A DNA stretch of 20,687 bases from Enterovirga sp. (GCA_028290385.1 JAQGJZ010000031.1:1-20687), one strand, 5' to 3'. Counted from the stretch's first letter, positions 7,390 to 16,347 are shown. A program made the numbers and translations. Notes: a model not told the origin generated them from the sequence alone.

Positions 7390-8775
7390 ATGAACGAGCG
7401 GTGGGCACCTGACAGCTGGCGGCAGCGCCCGATCCAGCAGGTGCCGTTTTATGCGGACCAGGATTCGCTCGGCGCCGTCGAGGCCCAGCTCGCCGGGTTT
7501 CCGCCGCTCGTGTTTGCAGGCGAGGCGCGCAAGCTCAAACGGGCGTTGGGCAAGGTCGCGGCCGGCGAGGCTTTCCTGCTCCAGGGCGGCGATTGCGCCG
7601 AGAGCTTCGCCGAGCATTCGGCGGACAACATCCGCGATTTCTTCCGCGTGTTCCTGCAGATGGCCGTGGTGCTCACCTTCGCGGGCGCTTCGCCCGTCGT
7701 AAAGGTCGGCCGCATCGCGGGCCAGTTCGCGAAGCCACGCTCCGCCCCGACGGAGACCATCGGCGACGTGGAGCTGCCGAGCTACCGCGGCGACATCATC
7801 AACGACAACGATTTCACGGCGGCGGCGCGCGAGCCCGATCCGCGCCGGCAGCTCGAGGCGTATCGGCAATCGGCCGCGACGCTGAACCTGCTGCGCGCCT
7901 TCGCGACCGGCGGCTACGCCAACCTCGACAATGTCGACCGCTGGATGCTGGGCTTCGCCAAGGACTCGGCGCAATCCTCGCGCTACCGCGAGCTGGCGGA
8001 CCGCATCTCCGAGACGCTCGCCTTCATGCGGGCGATCGGGATCGATCCCGAGGTGCATCCCGAGATGCGCACGACGGATTTCTACACTAGCCACGAGGCG
8101 CTGCTGCTCGGCTTCGAGCAGGCGCTGACGCGGGTGGATTCCACCACGGGCGATTATTACGCGACCTCCGGGCACATGGTGTGGATCGGCGACCGCACGC
8201 GCCAGCCGGACCATGCGCACATCGAATATGCGCGCGGCATCAAGAACCCGATCGGCCTGAAATGCGGCCCCTCGCTGACGCCGGACGGGCTGCTGCGCCT
8301 GGCCGACATCCTGGATCCGGACCGTGAGCCCGGGCGCCTGACGCTGATCTGCCGCTTCGGCGCCACCAAGGTGGCCGACCACCTGCCGGCGCTGGTGCGG
8401 GCGATGAAGCGCGAGGGCCGGACCCCGATCTGGTCCTGCGACCCGATGCACGGCAACACCGTGAAGTCGGGCAACGGCTACAAGACGCGGCCGTTCGAGC
8501 TGGTTGTCGGCGAGATCAGGTCCTTCTTCGGCGTCCATCAGGCGGAAGGGACGCATGCCGGCGGCGTGCACCTCGAGATGACGGGCAAGAACGTCACCGA
8601 ATGCACCGGCGGCGCCCGCGCCGTGACGGACCAGGACCTGGGCGATCGCTACCACACCTTCTGCGACCCGCGGCTGAACGCCGAGCAGGCGCTCGAGGTG
8701 GCGTTCATGACGGCCGAGCTCATCAAGCAGGAGCGGGTCGCCCGCGGCATCCAGATCCCGGCCGCGGCCGAGTAA
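7390..8775 (+). CDS. aroG: Class II 3-deoxy-7-phosphoheptulonate (DAHP) synthase
   Basis: A 461-residue enzyme catalysing the first step of the shikimate pathway: phosphoenolpyruvate plus erythrose 4-phosphate to DAHP. It is the plant-like class II type. Key segments are [11 protein letters not shown] with metal ligand C69, [65 protein letters not shown] with the metal-binding His, and [19 protein letters not shown] with the metal-binding Glu. ATG 7390 is preferred over GTG 7387 because GGAG at 7380-7383 is then 6 nt upstream. A 20-codon open frame upstream ends in a TGA overlapping this ATG. The gene ends in a strong stem-loop. The symbol aroG is used loosely for the class; class II genes are also called aroF or aroH in some genomes. 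Confidence 0.95.
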   Translation: MNERWAPDSWRQRPIQQVPFYADQDSLGAVEAQLAGFPPLVFAGEARKLKRALGKVAAGEAFLLQGGDCAESFAEHSADNIRDFFRVFLQMAVVLTFAGASPVVKVGRIAGQFAKPRSAPTETIGDVELPSYRGDIINDNDFTAAAREPDPRRQLEAYRQSAATLNLLRAFATGGYANLDNVDRWMLGFAKDSAQSSRYRELADRISETLAFMRAIGIDPEVHPEMRTTDFYTSHEALLLGFEQALTRVDSTTGDYYATSGHMVWIGDRTRQPDHAHIEYARGIKNPIGLKCGPSLTPDGLLRLADILDPDREPGRLTLICRFGATKVADHLPALVRAMKREGRTPIWSCDPMHGNTVKSGNGYKTRPFELVVGEIRSFFGVHQAEGTHAGGVHLEMTGKNVTECTGGARAVTDQDLGDRYHTFCDPRLNAEQALEVAFMTAELIKQERVARGIQIPAAAE

Positions 8776-8786
8776 CGGGCAGCAAA

Positions 8787-8811
8787 AAGGGGCGGTGATG
8801 AACCGCCCCTT
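8787..8811. terminator. Bidirectional intrinsic terminator (DAHP synthase / 27-residue peptide gene)
   Basis: A perfect 10-bp stem, AAGGGGCGGT (8787-8796) with ACCGCCCCTT (8802-8811), has a 5-nt loop and starts 11 nt after the DAHP synthase stop. On the minus strand the stem is followed by a run of T (from AAAAAGG on plus), a classic intrinsic terminator for the minus-strand peptide gene ending at 8845. On plus the tail is only TTCCTG, so termination there may be weaker. Confidence 0.8.
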
Positions 8812-8844
8812 CCTGAATGCGCCGGGTGTTCGCAGAAGAACGGC

Positions 8845-8928
8845 TCAGAGCCAGTTCGTGAACAGCGCGATCAAAATGATGATCGGCAGCGGAATGCCGA
8901 TCAGCCAGAGAAGGCCACCCTTGAGCAT
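8845..8928 (-). CDS. Very small single-span membrane protein (27 residues)
   Basis: The predicted product begins [20 protein letters not shown] and ends ALFTNWL, followed by TGA. It is one hydrophobic helix with a short basic N-terminus, so it should insert with the C-terminus outside. GGGAG sits 6 nt before the ATG at 8928, and a strong intrinsic terminator with a minus-strand T-run follows 34 nt after the stop. A complete expression unit (ribosome site, frame, terminator) argues that it is real despite its size. From memory, similar [19 protein letters not shown] peptides occur in other Hyphomicrobiales annotated as hypothetical; the function is not known to me. It diverges from gltX and converges on the DAHP synthase gene. 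Confidence 0.7.
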   Translation of the reverse strand: MLKGGLLWLIGIPLPIIILIALFTNWL

Positions 8929-9074
8929 GTCAGTCTCCCATCGAAAGATGCCGGGACAACTGCGACAACCTTGACCGGTTCCGGCCTTTTCGTGCGGAAG
9001 GCGACGGATCCGCGCAGGGCCTCGGGGCGCCAGCCCATCGAATGGCGGGAGACAGCACCCGGCGAAGCCACTAC

Positions 9075-10421
9075 ATGGCCGCCATGGCTCCGGTTCTCCG
9101 TTTCGCCCCGTCCCCGACGGGCCTCATCCACATCGGCAATGCGCGCACCGCGCTCCTGAACGCGCTGGTCGCGCGACGCGAGGGCGGCACCTTCGTGCTG
9201 CGCTTCGACGACACCGACGCCGAGCGCTCGCGCACCGAATACGCCGATCAGACCGAGGCCGACCTCGCTTGGCTCGGCATCGCGCCGGACGTCGTCGTCC
9301 GCCAGTCGGACCGGATGGAGCTTTATGCCGATGCGGCCGAGCGCCTGAAGGCGTCTGGCCGGCTCTATCCCTGCTACGAGACCGCGGAGGAGCTGGAGCG
9401 CCGGCGCCGCATCCAGCTCTCCCGTGGCCAGCCCCCGATCTACGACCGCGCCGCGCTGGCGCTCGGCGAGGCGGATCGGCGCCAGCTGGAGGAAGCGGGA
9501 CGGCGCCCGCATTGGCGTTTCCGGCTCGAGCCGCGCGTCGTCGCCTGGAACGACCACGTCCGCGGGCCGTGCCACGTCGATTGCGCCTCGCTGTCCGACC
9601 CGGTGCTGGTGCGGGAGGACGGGTCCTACCTCTACACGCTGCCCTCAGTCGTCGACGACATCGCGCTCGCGGTCACGGACGTGGTCCGCGGCGAGGACCA
9701 CGTCACGAATACGGGCGTGCAGATCCAGCTCTTCGAGGCGCTCGGCGCACCGGCGCCGGCCTTCGGCCACCACAACCTGCTCACCACGGTGAGCGGGGAG
9801 GGGCTGTCCAAGCGCTCGGGCGCGCTGTCGCTGCGCCAGCTCGCCGAAGACGGCTACGAGCCGCTCGCCATCGCGGCGCTCGCCGTGCTCGTCGGCTCCT
9901 CCGAGGCCGTGCGCCCCGTCGCATCGCTCGCCGAGCTCGGGTCGCTGGTGGACCTTGCGCACATCTCCCGCGCGCCGGCGAAGTTCGACGAATCCGAGCT
10001 CGATGCCCTCAACGCGCGCTTCGTGCACGCGATGCCCTATGCCGTCGCCCGGCCGCGGCTCGAGGATCTGCGCATCGGCGGCGGCGAGGATTTTTGGAAT
10101 GCCGTTCGGGCCAATCTCGGCCGGTTCGGCGATGCCCTGCGCTGGTGGGGCGTGGTCGAGGGGCCGGTTGCCCCGCGGATCGACGACCCGGCGCTGGTCG
10201 CAACCGCCCTGCGCCTGTTGCCGCCCGAGCCCTGGGACGCGACCACCTGGAAGCTCTGGACCGATGCGGTCCGGGCCGAAACGGGGCTGAAGGGCCGCGC
10301 CCTGTTTCTGCCCCTCCGGCTGGCGCTGACCGGCCTCGATCACGGCCCGGAACTCGCGGCCCTGCTGCCCCTGATCGGGCCGGAGCGGGTCCGCGAGCGC
10401 CTCGGCGGCGAGGTCGTGTGA
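9075..10421 (+). CDS. gltX: Glutamyl-tRNA synthetase
   Basis: A class I aminoacyl-tRNA synthetase that charges tRNA with glutamate. The HIGH-type signature is H19-N22 in [18 protein letters not shown], and the KMSKS-type loop is L244-R247 ([13 protein letters not shown]). The DDTD of [11 protein letters not shown] and the [12 protein letters not shown] segment are typical of GluRS. At about 448 residues it is of the shorter type; alphaproteobacteria commonly carry two GltX copies, one of which may prefer tRNA-Gln for GatCAB. Which copy this is cannot be told here. Start choice: homologues begin a few residues before RFAPSPTG, so ATG 9075 (weak GAAG 7 nt upstream) or ATG 9084 are both likelier than ATG 9042. 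The toxin gene begins 30 nt after the stop. Confidence 0.94.
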   Translation: MAAMAPVLRFAPSPTGLIHIGNARTALLNALVARREGGTFVLRFDDTDAERSRTEYADQTEADLAWLGIAPDVVVRQSDRMELYADAAERLKASGRLYPCYETAEELERRRRIQLSRGQPPIYDRAALALGEADRRQLEEAGRRPHWRFRLEPRVVAWNDHVRGPCHVDCASLSDPVLVREDGSYLYTLPSVVDDIALAVTDVVRGEDHVTNTGVQIQLFEALGAPAPAFGHHNLLTTVSGEGLSKRSGALSLRQLAEDGYEPLAIAALAVLVGSSEAVRPVASLAELGSLVDLAHISRAPAKFDESELDALNARFVHAMPYAVARPRLEDLRIGGGEDFWNAVRANLGRFGDALRWWGVVEGPVAPRIDDPALVATALRLLPPEPWDATTWKLWTDAVRAETGLKGRALFLPLRLALTGLDHGPELAALLPLIGPERVRERLGGEVV

Positions 10422-10451
10422 GCTTGTCTCGGTGCGGAGATTCCGTATATC

Positions 10452-10742
10452 GTGGATCTCCAGCACCAACCGACGTTCGAGTGGGACGAGGACAAGGCCG
10501 CTCTCAACATTGCAAAGCACGGCGTGTCCTTTGAGGCCGCAATCCAGGTGTTCGCCGATCCCGAGCGCCTGGAGGAAGTGGATCGGCGCCGCGACTATGG
10601 TGAGGCTCGGTTCAACACCATCGGTGTCGTCGACGGGTTTCATCTGACGGTCACCTGGACACCGCGTCGGGGCGTTGCGCGCATCATCTCCGCGCGGAGA
10701 GCGAGCCGGGAGGAGCGGGAACGCTATGGCCATCATCCGTAA
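10452..10742 (+). CDS. brnT: BrnT family type II toxin
   Basis: A 96-residue protein matching the BrnT family (PF04365), RelE-like ribonuclease toxins first described in Brucella. Recognisable are the N-terminal FEWDEDKAALNIAKHGVSFE, then AIQVFADPERLEE, the GEARFNTIGVVDG strand and the C-terminal RIISARRASREERERYG. All expected parts are present and the frame is unbroken, so the toxin looks intact. It starts at GTG 10452 with GGAG about 12 nt upstream, a rather long spacing, so translation may be modest. It overlaps the antitoxin start by 17 nt, the usual toxin-first brnTA order. The adjoining antitoxin gene is frameshifted. Confidence 0.88.
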   Translation: MDLQHQPTFEWDEDKAALNIAKHGVSFEAAIQVFADPERLEEVDRRRDYGEARFNTIGVVDGFHLTVTWTPRRGVARIISARRASREERERYGHHP

Positions 10743-11090
10743 GACGCTCTCGGACGTGACTGCGAGCCCCTACCAGTTCTCGCCGGACGAGCGTGCTCGG
10801 CTCGATGCGCTCTCGGACGACGATATCGAGCGCCTCGCCCGGGAGGATGCCGACAATCTCCCGCTCACCGAGCAGGAGCTGTCCCGGATGGCGGCGGCGA
10901 GGACGGTCCGCCGCGTGCAGGAGGGGCTTGGCCTGACCAGGCCACGTTAGCCGAGCGGTACAGGATCAACCCGGCACGATTGAAAGATTGGGAGCAGGCG
11001 CGCTCGACGCCGGATTCGGCGGCGCTCGCCTATCTTCGGGTCATCGAGCGCGAGCCGCAGGCCGTGGCGCGGGCACTCGCCGAGGACTGA
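10726..11090 (+). pseudogene. Antitoxin of BrnT with C-terminal helix-turn-helix, broken by a one-base frameshift
   Basis: From ATG 10726 the frame encodes about 74 residues (MAIIRKTLSDVTASPYQF through [20 protein letters not shown]) and stops at TAG 10948-10950. The adjacent frame then continues without a gap from about 10938 to a TGA at 11088-11090, giving QATLAERYRINPARLKDWEQ, then a segment beginning ARSTPDSAALAYLRVIE and ending VARALAED. Joined, this reads as one antitoxin with an XRE-type (COG2944-like) DNA-binding C-terminus. The junction is at ACC AGG (10936-10941); one extra C (ACC CAG) would restore the frame. As it stands, the truncated product keeps the N-terminal half, likely the toxin-binding part, and lacks the DNA-binding half. 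It could be a true mutation, a sequencing or assembly error, or, less likely, recoding. Confidence 0.8.
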
Positions 11091-11152
11091 CGGGCGCATC
11101 TCCCGAAGCGCGGCCGCGCTCCCCATATGCGGGCCCGAGCGAGGAGAACGTG

Positions 11153-11671
11153 ATGCGGCGCTGGGTGTTGGGGATCGGTGCGGGTGTGGCCGCCGGGATG
11201 GCGCTGCTGGGGCCGGCCACCGCGGATGGTCCGGACGAGATTTTCAAGAAATCGACCGTCTGGCGTGCGCTGACGCCGAACGACAAGCTCGCCGTCTACG
11301 GCATCGACGATCCGCAGGTGGAGGGCGTCGCCTGCCACTACACCGTGCCCGAGAAGGGCGGCGTGAAGGGCTCGCTCGGCCTGGCTGAGGAGCGCTCGGA
11401 GGTGTCGCTTGCCTGCCGTCAGGTCGGGCCGATCAAGTTCAAGGACAAGTTCGAGCAGGGCGATGTCGTGTTTTCCGAGCGTCGCTCGCTGATCTTCAAG
11501 CGGATGCAGATCGTGCGCGGCTGCGATCCCAAGCGCAACGTCCTCGTCTACCTCGTCTATTCAGACCGGGTGATCGAGGGGTCGCCGCAGAACTCGACCT
11601 CAACCGTGCCCGTCATGCCCTGGGGGCAGGAGAGCGCGGTTCAGCGCTGCGGCGATTTCGTGAAGGATTGA
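11153..11671 (+). CDS. creA: CreA family protein
   Basis: A 172-residue exported protein. The N-terminus MRRWVLGIGAGVAAGMALLG, followed by PATADG, is a signal peptide with a probable AxA-type cut near residue 25. The mature part matches the CreA family (PF05981): DPQVEGVACHYTVPEKGGVK, GSLGLAEERSEVSLACRQVG, VVFSERRSLIFKRMQIVRGC and RNVLVYLVYSDRVIEGSPQN are hallmark stretches. Four cysteines in the mature protein (VAC, LAC, RGC, QRC) could form two disulfides in the periplasm. The molecular role of CreA is not established; in E. coli it sits next to creBCD. ATG 11153 has GAGGAG 6 nt upstream. It starts 62 nt after the broken antitoxin, so readthrough from the toxin promoter is possible. Confidence 0.92.
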   Translation: MRRWVLGIGAGVAAGMALLGPATADGPDEIFKKSTVWRALTPNDKLAVYGIDDPQVEGVACHYTVPEKGGVKGSLGLAEERSEVSLACRQVGPIKFKDKFEQGDVVFSERRSLIFKRMQIVRGCDPKRNVLVYLVYSDRVIEGSPQNSTSTVPVMPWGQESAVQRCGDFVKD

Positions 11672-11697
11672 TCCGAGGGCCGGGCGGCCCTCCGGTC
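11670..11697. terminator. Shared stem-loop covering both convergent stop codons
   Basis: GAGGGCC (11675-11681) pairs with GGCCCTC (11686-11692) around GGGC. Beyond one C-C mismatch the pairing continues outward (one G-T pair) to about 12 paired positions, reaching 11670 and 11697. The creA TGA (11669-11671) and the opposite gene's stop (11696-11698) both touch the stem. No T-run is present. Confidence 0.5.
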
Positions 11698-12022
11698 AGC
11701 GGCCGCAGGTGATCGAGATGGGCCGACTTTCGACCTGGCTCGGGCGGATCATCCGGGCCTTGATGGAGCCGGTCACTTCGGCCGGCTCGGCATCGCCGAA
11801 GGACACGGAGTGGGCAAAGCCCTGCGCCATGCACCACTGGTCGGCGACGACCTTGCCGCAGGCCGCCGTCGTGCACTCGGCGACGCCGTAGCTGTCGTCG
11901 GCCGGCACCACGAAGGTGGCATTCAGCGGAGCTTCGCCGGACACGCTCTCGGGCATGCCGAAGATCATGGCGCCGCCGAGCACGGACGCAACGATCCCGA
12001 GCATGGCCACCCTGCGACGCAT
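11696..12022 (-). CDS. Exported small protein with four cysteines, unknown function
   Basis: A 108-residue protein with a clear signal peptide (MRRRVAMLGIVASVLGGAMI). The mature part holds AECTTAACGKVVADQWCMAQ and a C-terminal ISITCGR, four cysteines that could make two disulfides in the periplasm. The phrase FAHSVSFGDAEPAEVTGSIK is reminiscent of a conserved hypothetical family in Hyphomicrobiales; I know no function. ATG 12022 is chosen because AAAGGA lies about 8 nt upstream; ATG 12031 would have that sequence touching the start codon. It converges on creA, 24 nt apart, and diverges from cysS with a 268-nt gap. Being an exported, cysteine-bearing neighbour of CreA is suggestive but proves no link. 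Confidence 0.75.
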   Translation of the reverse strand: MRRRVAMLGIVASVLGGAMIFGMPESVSGEAPLNATFVVPADDSYGVAECTTAACGKVVADQWCMAQGFAHSVSFGDAEPAEVTGSIKARMIRPSQVESRPISITCGR

Positions 12023-12290
12023 CGTAAACATCCTTTGAAGCCGAACGGCTCGCTTGTCTGAAAAGTCTTGGCCTGCGGCCATGAACAAAGCTTTAAGTGG
12101 TAGGCCTGCAACCGGAGGTGCGGCAGCGCACTCCGACGCGGTGCGGGCCGCCGCTCTTGACGGATTCGACCCCGACCGGCAATGCGCGACGCCCCTCCCG
12201 GGGTGAGTCCGCCCGGTCCTGTTGCCATATTGCACCGCAATGCGGCAGGTCTGCGATGATAGGGGAGGGGCGTTGTCGGAGAATCCGGAC

Positions 12291-13670
<1,380 letters not shown>

Positions 13671-13732
13671 GCCGTTCTCCCGTGCGTCTGCGCGCGCCTG
13701 TGTCGGTTATCGCCGGTCACCTCATCCGAACC

Positions 13733-13782
13733 GGAATGGGAGCATCGGCCCCCATTCCGCAGGCGAAACACAGTCCGCCTGC
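13733..13782 (+). terminator. Tandem stem-loops downstream of cysS
   Basis: GGAATGGG (13733-13740) pairs with CCCATTCC (13751-13758) around 10 nt, and directly after it GCAGGCG (13759-13765) pairs with CGCCTGC (13776-13782) around 10 nt. A third, overlapping pairing, GCAGC with GCTGC (13781-13796), could compete with the second. None has a T-run. They start 62 nt after the cysS stop and may be 3'-end hairpins or factor-dependent terminators. Confidence 0.4.
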
Positions 13783-14146
13783 AGCAAGCTAGCTGCCGGA
13801 CCTGCGCAGAAGCCAGATGGCGGCTGCCACTTCGCAGATGATCAGGCCATGTGTTTCATGCCGATCTTCGCGCCGGCTTTGCGCGGAAGCTCGGCGGCGC
13901 CCGCGAGATCTTTATGGCCGAGCTTGGCGTGGCCTTTTTGGCGTTCGCGCGCCGGAAAAAATCGGTGGCATCCGGCGGCCGTCCGGGGTAACGGGACGCG
14001 GCTGCCGCCCCAACCGGACCGCGTCATGTCGGTCTGCGCCATATCGGGATAAGGGAGCTGCCGGGCGGGTGCCCCATGCCCTGCCTTCGCCCTGCCTGGC
14101 CGACATCGCCGGATGTCCGCCGATCGGCTCGCCCGCCCCGCCCTCC

Positions 14147-14175
14147 TTGCCTTGCCGTCCTGCACCATCTATATG
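14147..14175 (+). promoter_or_regulatory. Candidate sigma70-type promoter of rpsB
   Basis: TTGCCT (14147-14152) and TATATG (14170-14175) are separated by exactly 17 nt, each matching four of six consensus positions. The predicted transcript start near 14182 gives a leader of about 100 nt before the rpsB TTG. It is the best promoter-like pair in an otherwise GC-rich gap and is correctly placed. Confidence 0.45.
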
Positions 14176-14200
14176 CGCGCGTATTCCACACGCGGTAGCG

Positions 14201-14221
14201 GCCTCATGATTCCAATGAGGC
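14201..14221 (+). promoter_or_regulatory. Hairpin in the rpsB leader
   Basis: GCCTCAT (14201-14207) pairs perfectly with ATGAGGC (14215-14221) around a 7-nt loop, in the predicted 5' leader about 64 nt before the start codon. A smaller GGTG/CACC hairpin follows at about 14227-14239. Ribosomal protein S2 represses its own mRNA in other bacteria, so an operator role is conceivable but not shown. Confidence 0.35.
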
Positions 14222-14284
14222 GTCCCGGTGTTCGGCACCTTGCCGGACCTCTTCGCTCCGCGGCGGCATAACCGGAGAAAAACC

Positions 14285-15304
14285 TTGGCTCTTCCCGATT
14301 TCACGATGCGTCAGCTGCTCGAGGCTGGCGCCCATTTCGGCCACCAGTCGCACCGCTGGAACCCGAAGATGTCGACCTACATCTTCGGCACCCGCAACAA
14401 CATCCACATCATCGACCTCGCGCAGACCGCGCCGATGCTGCACCGCGCCCTGCAGGCCGTGAGCGACACGGTCGCCAAGGGCGGTCGCGTGCTGTTCGTC
14501 GGCACGAAGCGCCAGGCTTCTGACGCCGTCGCCGACGCGGCGAAGCGCTCCGCCCAGTATTATGTGAACTCCCGCTGGCTCGGCGGCATGCTGACCAACT
14601 GGAAGACCATCTCCGGCTCGATCAGCCGCCTGCGCACGCTCGACGAGACGCTGTCCGTCGGCGGCCCGGGCCTGACCAAGAAGGAGCGCCTGATGCTGTC
14701 CCGCGAGAAGGACAAGCTCGAGAAGGCGCTCGGCGGCATCAAGGACATGGGCGGCGTGCCCGACCTCCTGTTCGTGATCGACACCAACAAGGAGCAGCTG
14801 GCGATCAAGGAAGCCGGCCGTCTCGGCATCCCGGTGGCGGCGATCGTCGACACCAACTGCGACCCGGAGGGCATCGCCTATCCGGTCCCGGCCAACGATG
14901 ACGCGGGCCGCGCCATTGCGCTTTATTGCGACCTCGTCGCCCGCGCCGCGGTGGACGGCATCGGCCGCAGCCAGGGCGACCTCGGCATCGACATCGGGGC
15001 CGAAGAGGCGCCGATGGTCGAGGAGCTGCCGGTGGCCAACGTCAACGAGCCGGCCGAGCCGACCGAGGCCTTCGAGCTGCTCGCCGCCCCGCGCGGCGCG
15101 CCGGACGACCTGACGAAGCTCACGGGCGTCGGCCCGCAGCTCGCCAACAAGCTGAACGACGCCGGCGTGTTCCACTATTGGCAGCTCGGCGCCATGCAGC
15201 CCGACGATGTCGCCAAGCTCGACACCGACCTGAAGCTGAACGGCCGCATCAACCGCGACGACTGGATCGGCCAGGCCCGGAACCTGATCGAAGCCGCCGC
15301 CTGA
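14285..15304 (+). CDS. rpsB: 30S ribosomal protein S2 with C-terminal helix-hairpin-helix extension
   Basis: A 339-residue S2; E. coli S2 is about 240. The core is complete: [20 protein letters not shown], the [12 protein letters not shown] segment, [24 protein letters not shown] and [19 protein letters not shown]. After about residue 240 comes an acidic linker ([13 protein letters not shown] and onward). A helix-hairpin-helix domain begins at residue 274 ([17 protein letters not shown]) and ends [15 protein letters not shown]. This extension is familiar in Hyphomicrobiales S2, and a similar one is found on their L21. The start is TTG 14285, with GGAG 7 nt upstream; it gives the conserved (M)[10 protein letters not shown] beginning, whereas the in-frame upstream extension does not look like S2. 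It is first in the block with tsf. Confidence 0.96.
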   Translation: MALPDFTMRQLLEAGAHFGHQSHRWNPKMSTYIFGTRNNIHIIDLAQTAPMLHRALQAVSDTVAKGGRVLFVGTKRQASDAVADAAKRSAQYYVNSRWLGGMLTNWKTISGSISRLRTLDETLSVGGPGLTKKERLMLSREKDKLEKALGGIKDMGGVPDLLFVIDTNKEQLAIKEAGRLGIPVAAIVDTNCDPEGIAYPVPANDDAGRAIALYCDLVARAAVDGIGRSQGDLGIDIGAEEAPMVEELPVANVNEPAEPTEAFELLAAPRGAPDDLTKLTGVGPQLANKLNDAGVFHYWQLGAMQPDDVAKLDTDLKLNGRINRDDWIGQARNLIEAAA

Positions 15305-15336
15305 GCCGCGGCCCCGACCCGATCAGAACCCCTTAC

Positions 15337-15363
15337 GCGAAGCCGGCCCTGCGCCGGCTTCGC
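15337..15363 (+). promoter_or_regulatory. Strong stem-loop between rpsB and tsf
   Basis: An 11-bp perfect stem, GCGAAGCCGGC (15337-15347) with GCCGGCTTCGC (15353-15363), has a 5-nt loop and lies in the 83-nt gap between rpsB and tsf. No T-run follows (CGCAATTG), so it is more likely a partial terminator, attenuator or RNA-processing/stability element that sets the S2 to EF-Ts ratio. Confidence 0.55.
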
Positions 15364-15387
15364 CGCAATTGAAGAAGGATAAGCACG

Positions 15388-16341
15388 ATGGCGACCGTCA
15401 CCGCCGCGATGGTGAAAGACCTGCGCGAGAAGACCGGCGCAGGCATGATGGACTGCAAGGCCGCCCTCAACGAGGTGCAGGGCGACATCGAAGCCGCCGT
15501 GGATTGGCTGCGCAAGAAGGGTCTGGCCAAGGCCGCCAAGAAGGCCGGCCGCACGGCTGCCGAGGGTCTCGTCGGCGTGGAAAGCCCCGGCCGCTCGGCC
15601 GCCATGGTCGAGATCAACTCGGAGACGGACTTCGTTGCCCGCAACGAGTCGTTCCAGGCCTTCGTGCGTGAGGCGACCAAGGTCGCCCTGATGACGACTG
15701 CCAGCGTCGAGGCGCTCGAGGCCGCGCACATGCCGGGCTCGACCACGAGCCTGAAGGACAAGATCCAGGAGCTCGTCGCCACCATCGGCGAGAACATGAC
15801 GATCCGCCGCGTCGCCAAGCTCGAGGTGAGCGAGGGCGTGGTGGCGACCTATGTGCACAACCAGGTCTCCGAAGGCCTCGGCAAGATCGGCGTCATCGTG
15901 GCGCTCGAATCGGCCGGCGATGTCGCCGAGCTCTCGACGCTCGGCCGCCAGATTGCCGCGCATGTCGCGGCCATGAACCCGGTCGCGGTGGATGCCTCGG
16001 GCGTCGATTCCGCGGTCGTTGAGCGCGAAAGCGCGATCCTGCGCGAGAAGAACGCCGGCAAGCCGGACAACGTGCTCGCCAAGATCATCGAGAGTGGGCT
16101 GAAGAGCTACTACAAGGAGAATACCCTCCTCGATCAGGCCTTCGTGTACGACCCGTCCAAGTCGGTCGCGCAGATGCTGAAGGAGGCCGGCTCCAAGCTC
16201 GGCAAGCCGGTCGAGCTGAAGGGCTTTGTGCGCTTCGCGCTCGGCGAGGGCATCGAAAAAGAAGAAAGCGACTTCGCGGCCGAGGTGGCGGCGCAATCGG
16301 GAATCGGAAAGAAGCCGGACGGCAACGGCGCTTCGGCCTGA
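15388..16341 (+). CDS. tsf: Translation elongation factor Ts
   Basis: A 317-residue guanine-nucleotide exchange factor for EF-Tu. The N-terminal UBA-like domain carries the signature [15 protein letters not shown] (residues 15-29), followed by the second signature region, [17 protein letters not shown]. The core domains include [18 protein letters not shown] and [18 protein letters not shown]. The C-terminal module has [18 protein letters not shown], all normal for the family, and length is slightly above the usual 280-310. ATG 15388 has AAGGA 8 nt upstream. It follows rpsB after an 83-nt gap with a strong hairpin, and ends in an intrinsic terminator that separates it from pyrH. Confidence 0.97.
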   Translation: MATVTAAMVKDLREKTGAGMMDCKAALNEVQGDIEAAVDWLRKKGLAKAAKKAGRTAAEGLVGVESPGRSAAMVEINSETDFVARNESFQAFVREATKVALMTTASVEALEAAHMPGSTTSLKDKIQELVATIGENMTIRRVAKLEVSEGVVATYVHNQVSEGLGKIGVIVALESAGDVAELSTLGRQIAAHVAAMNPVAVDASGVDSAVVERESAILREKNAGKPDNVLAKIIESGLKSYYKENTLLDQAFVYDPSKSVAQMLKEAGSKLGKPVELKGFVRFALGEGIEKEESDFAAEVAAQSGIGKKPDGNGASA

Positions 16342-16347
16342 TTGATC

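Larger units (their letters stand above)
13671..14284. other. 614-nt intergenic stretch between cysS and rpsB
   Basis: No convincing gene is seen. The left part has tandem hairpins just after cysS and an AGCTAGCT palindrome. The middle (about 13840-14000) has open frames on both strands. The minus-strand one ends with a passable stretch (GHAKLGHKDLAGAAELPRKA, then GAKIGMKHMA) whose upstream portion is unconvincing, so it may be a gene remnant. The right part has a candidate rpsB promoter and leader hairpin. I found no tRNA. Confidence 0.6.

Noticed and set aside
7312..8655. 447-codon minus-strand open frame opposite DAHP synthase
   Set aside because: Mirror of a highly conserved enzyme; no recognisable domain or start signal.
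10936..10944. Programmed ribosomal frameshift as the explanation for the split antitoxin
   Set aside because: No slippery heptamer is seen at the junction; a single-base deletion or a sequencing error is simpler, so it is kept only as a possibility in the finding.
14108..14200. Possible tRNA or small RNA upstream of rpsB
   Set aside because: No cloverleaf arms or TTCRA-type loop could be found; the region is better explained as promoter and leader.
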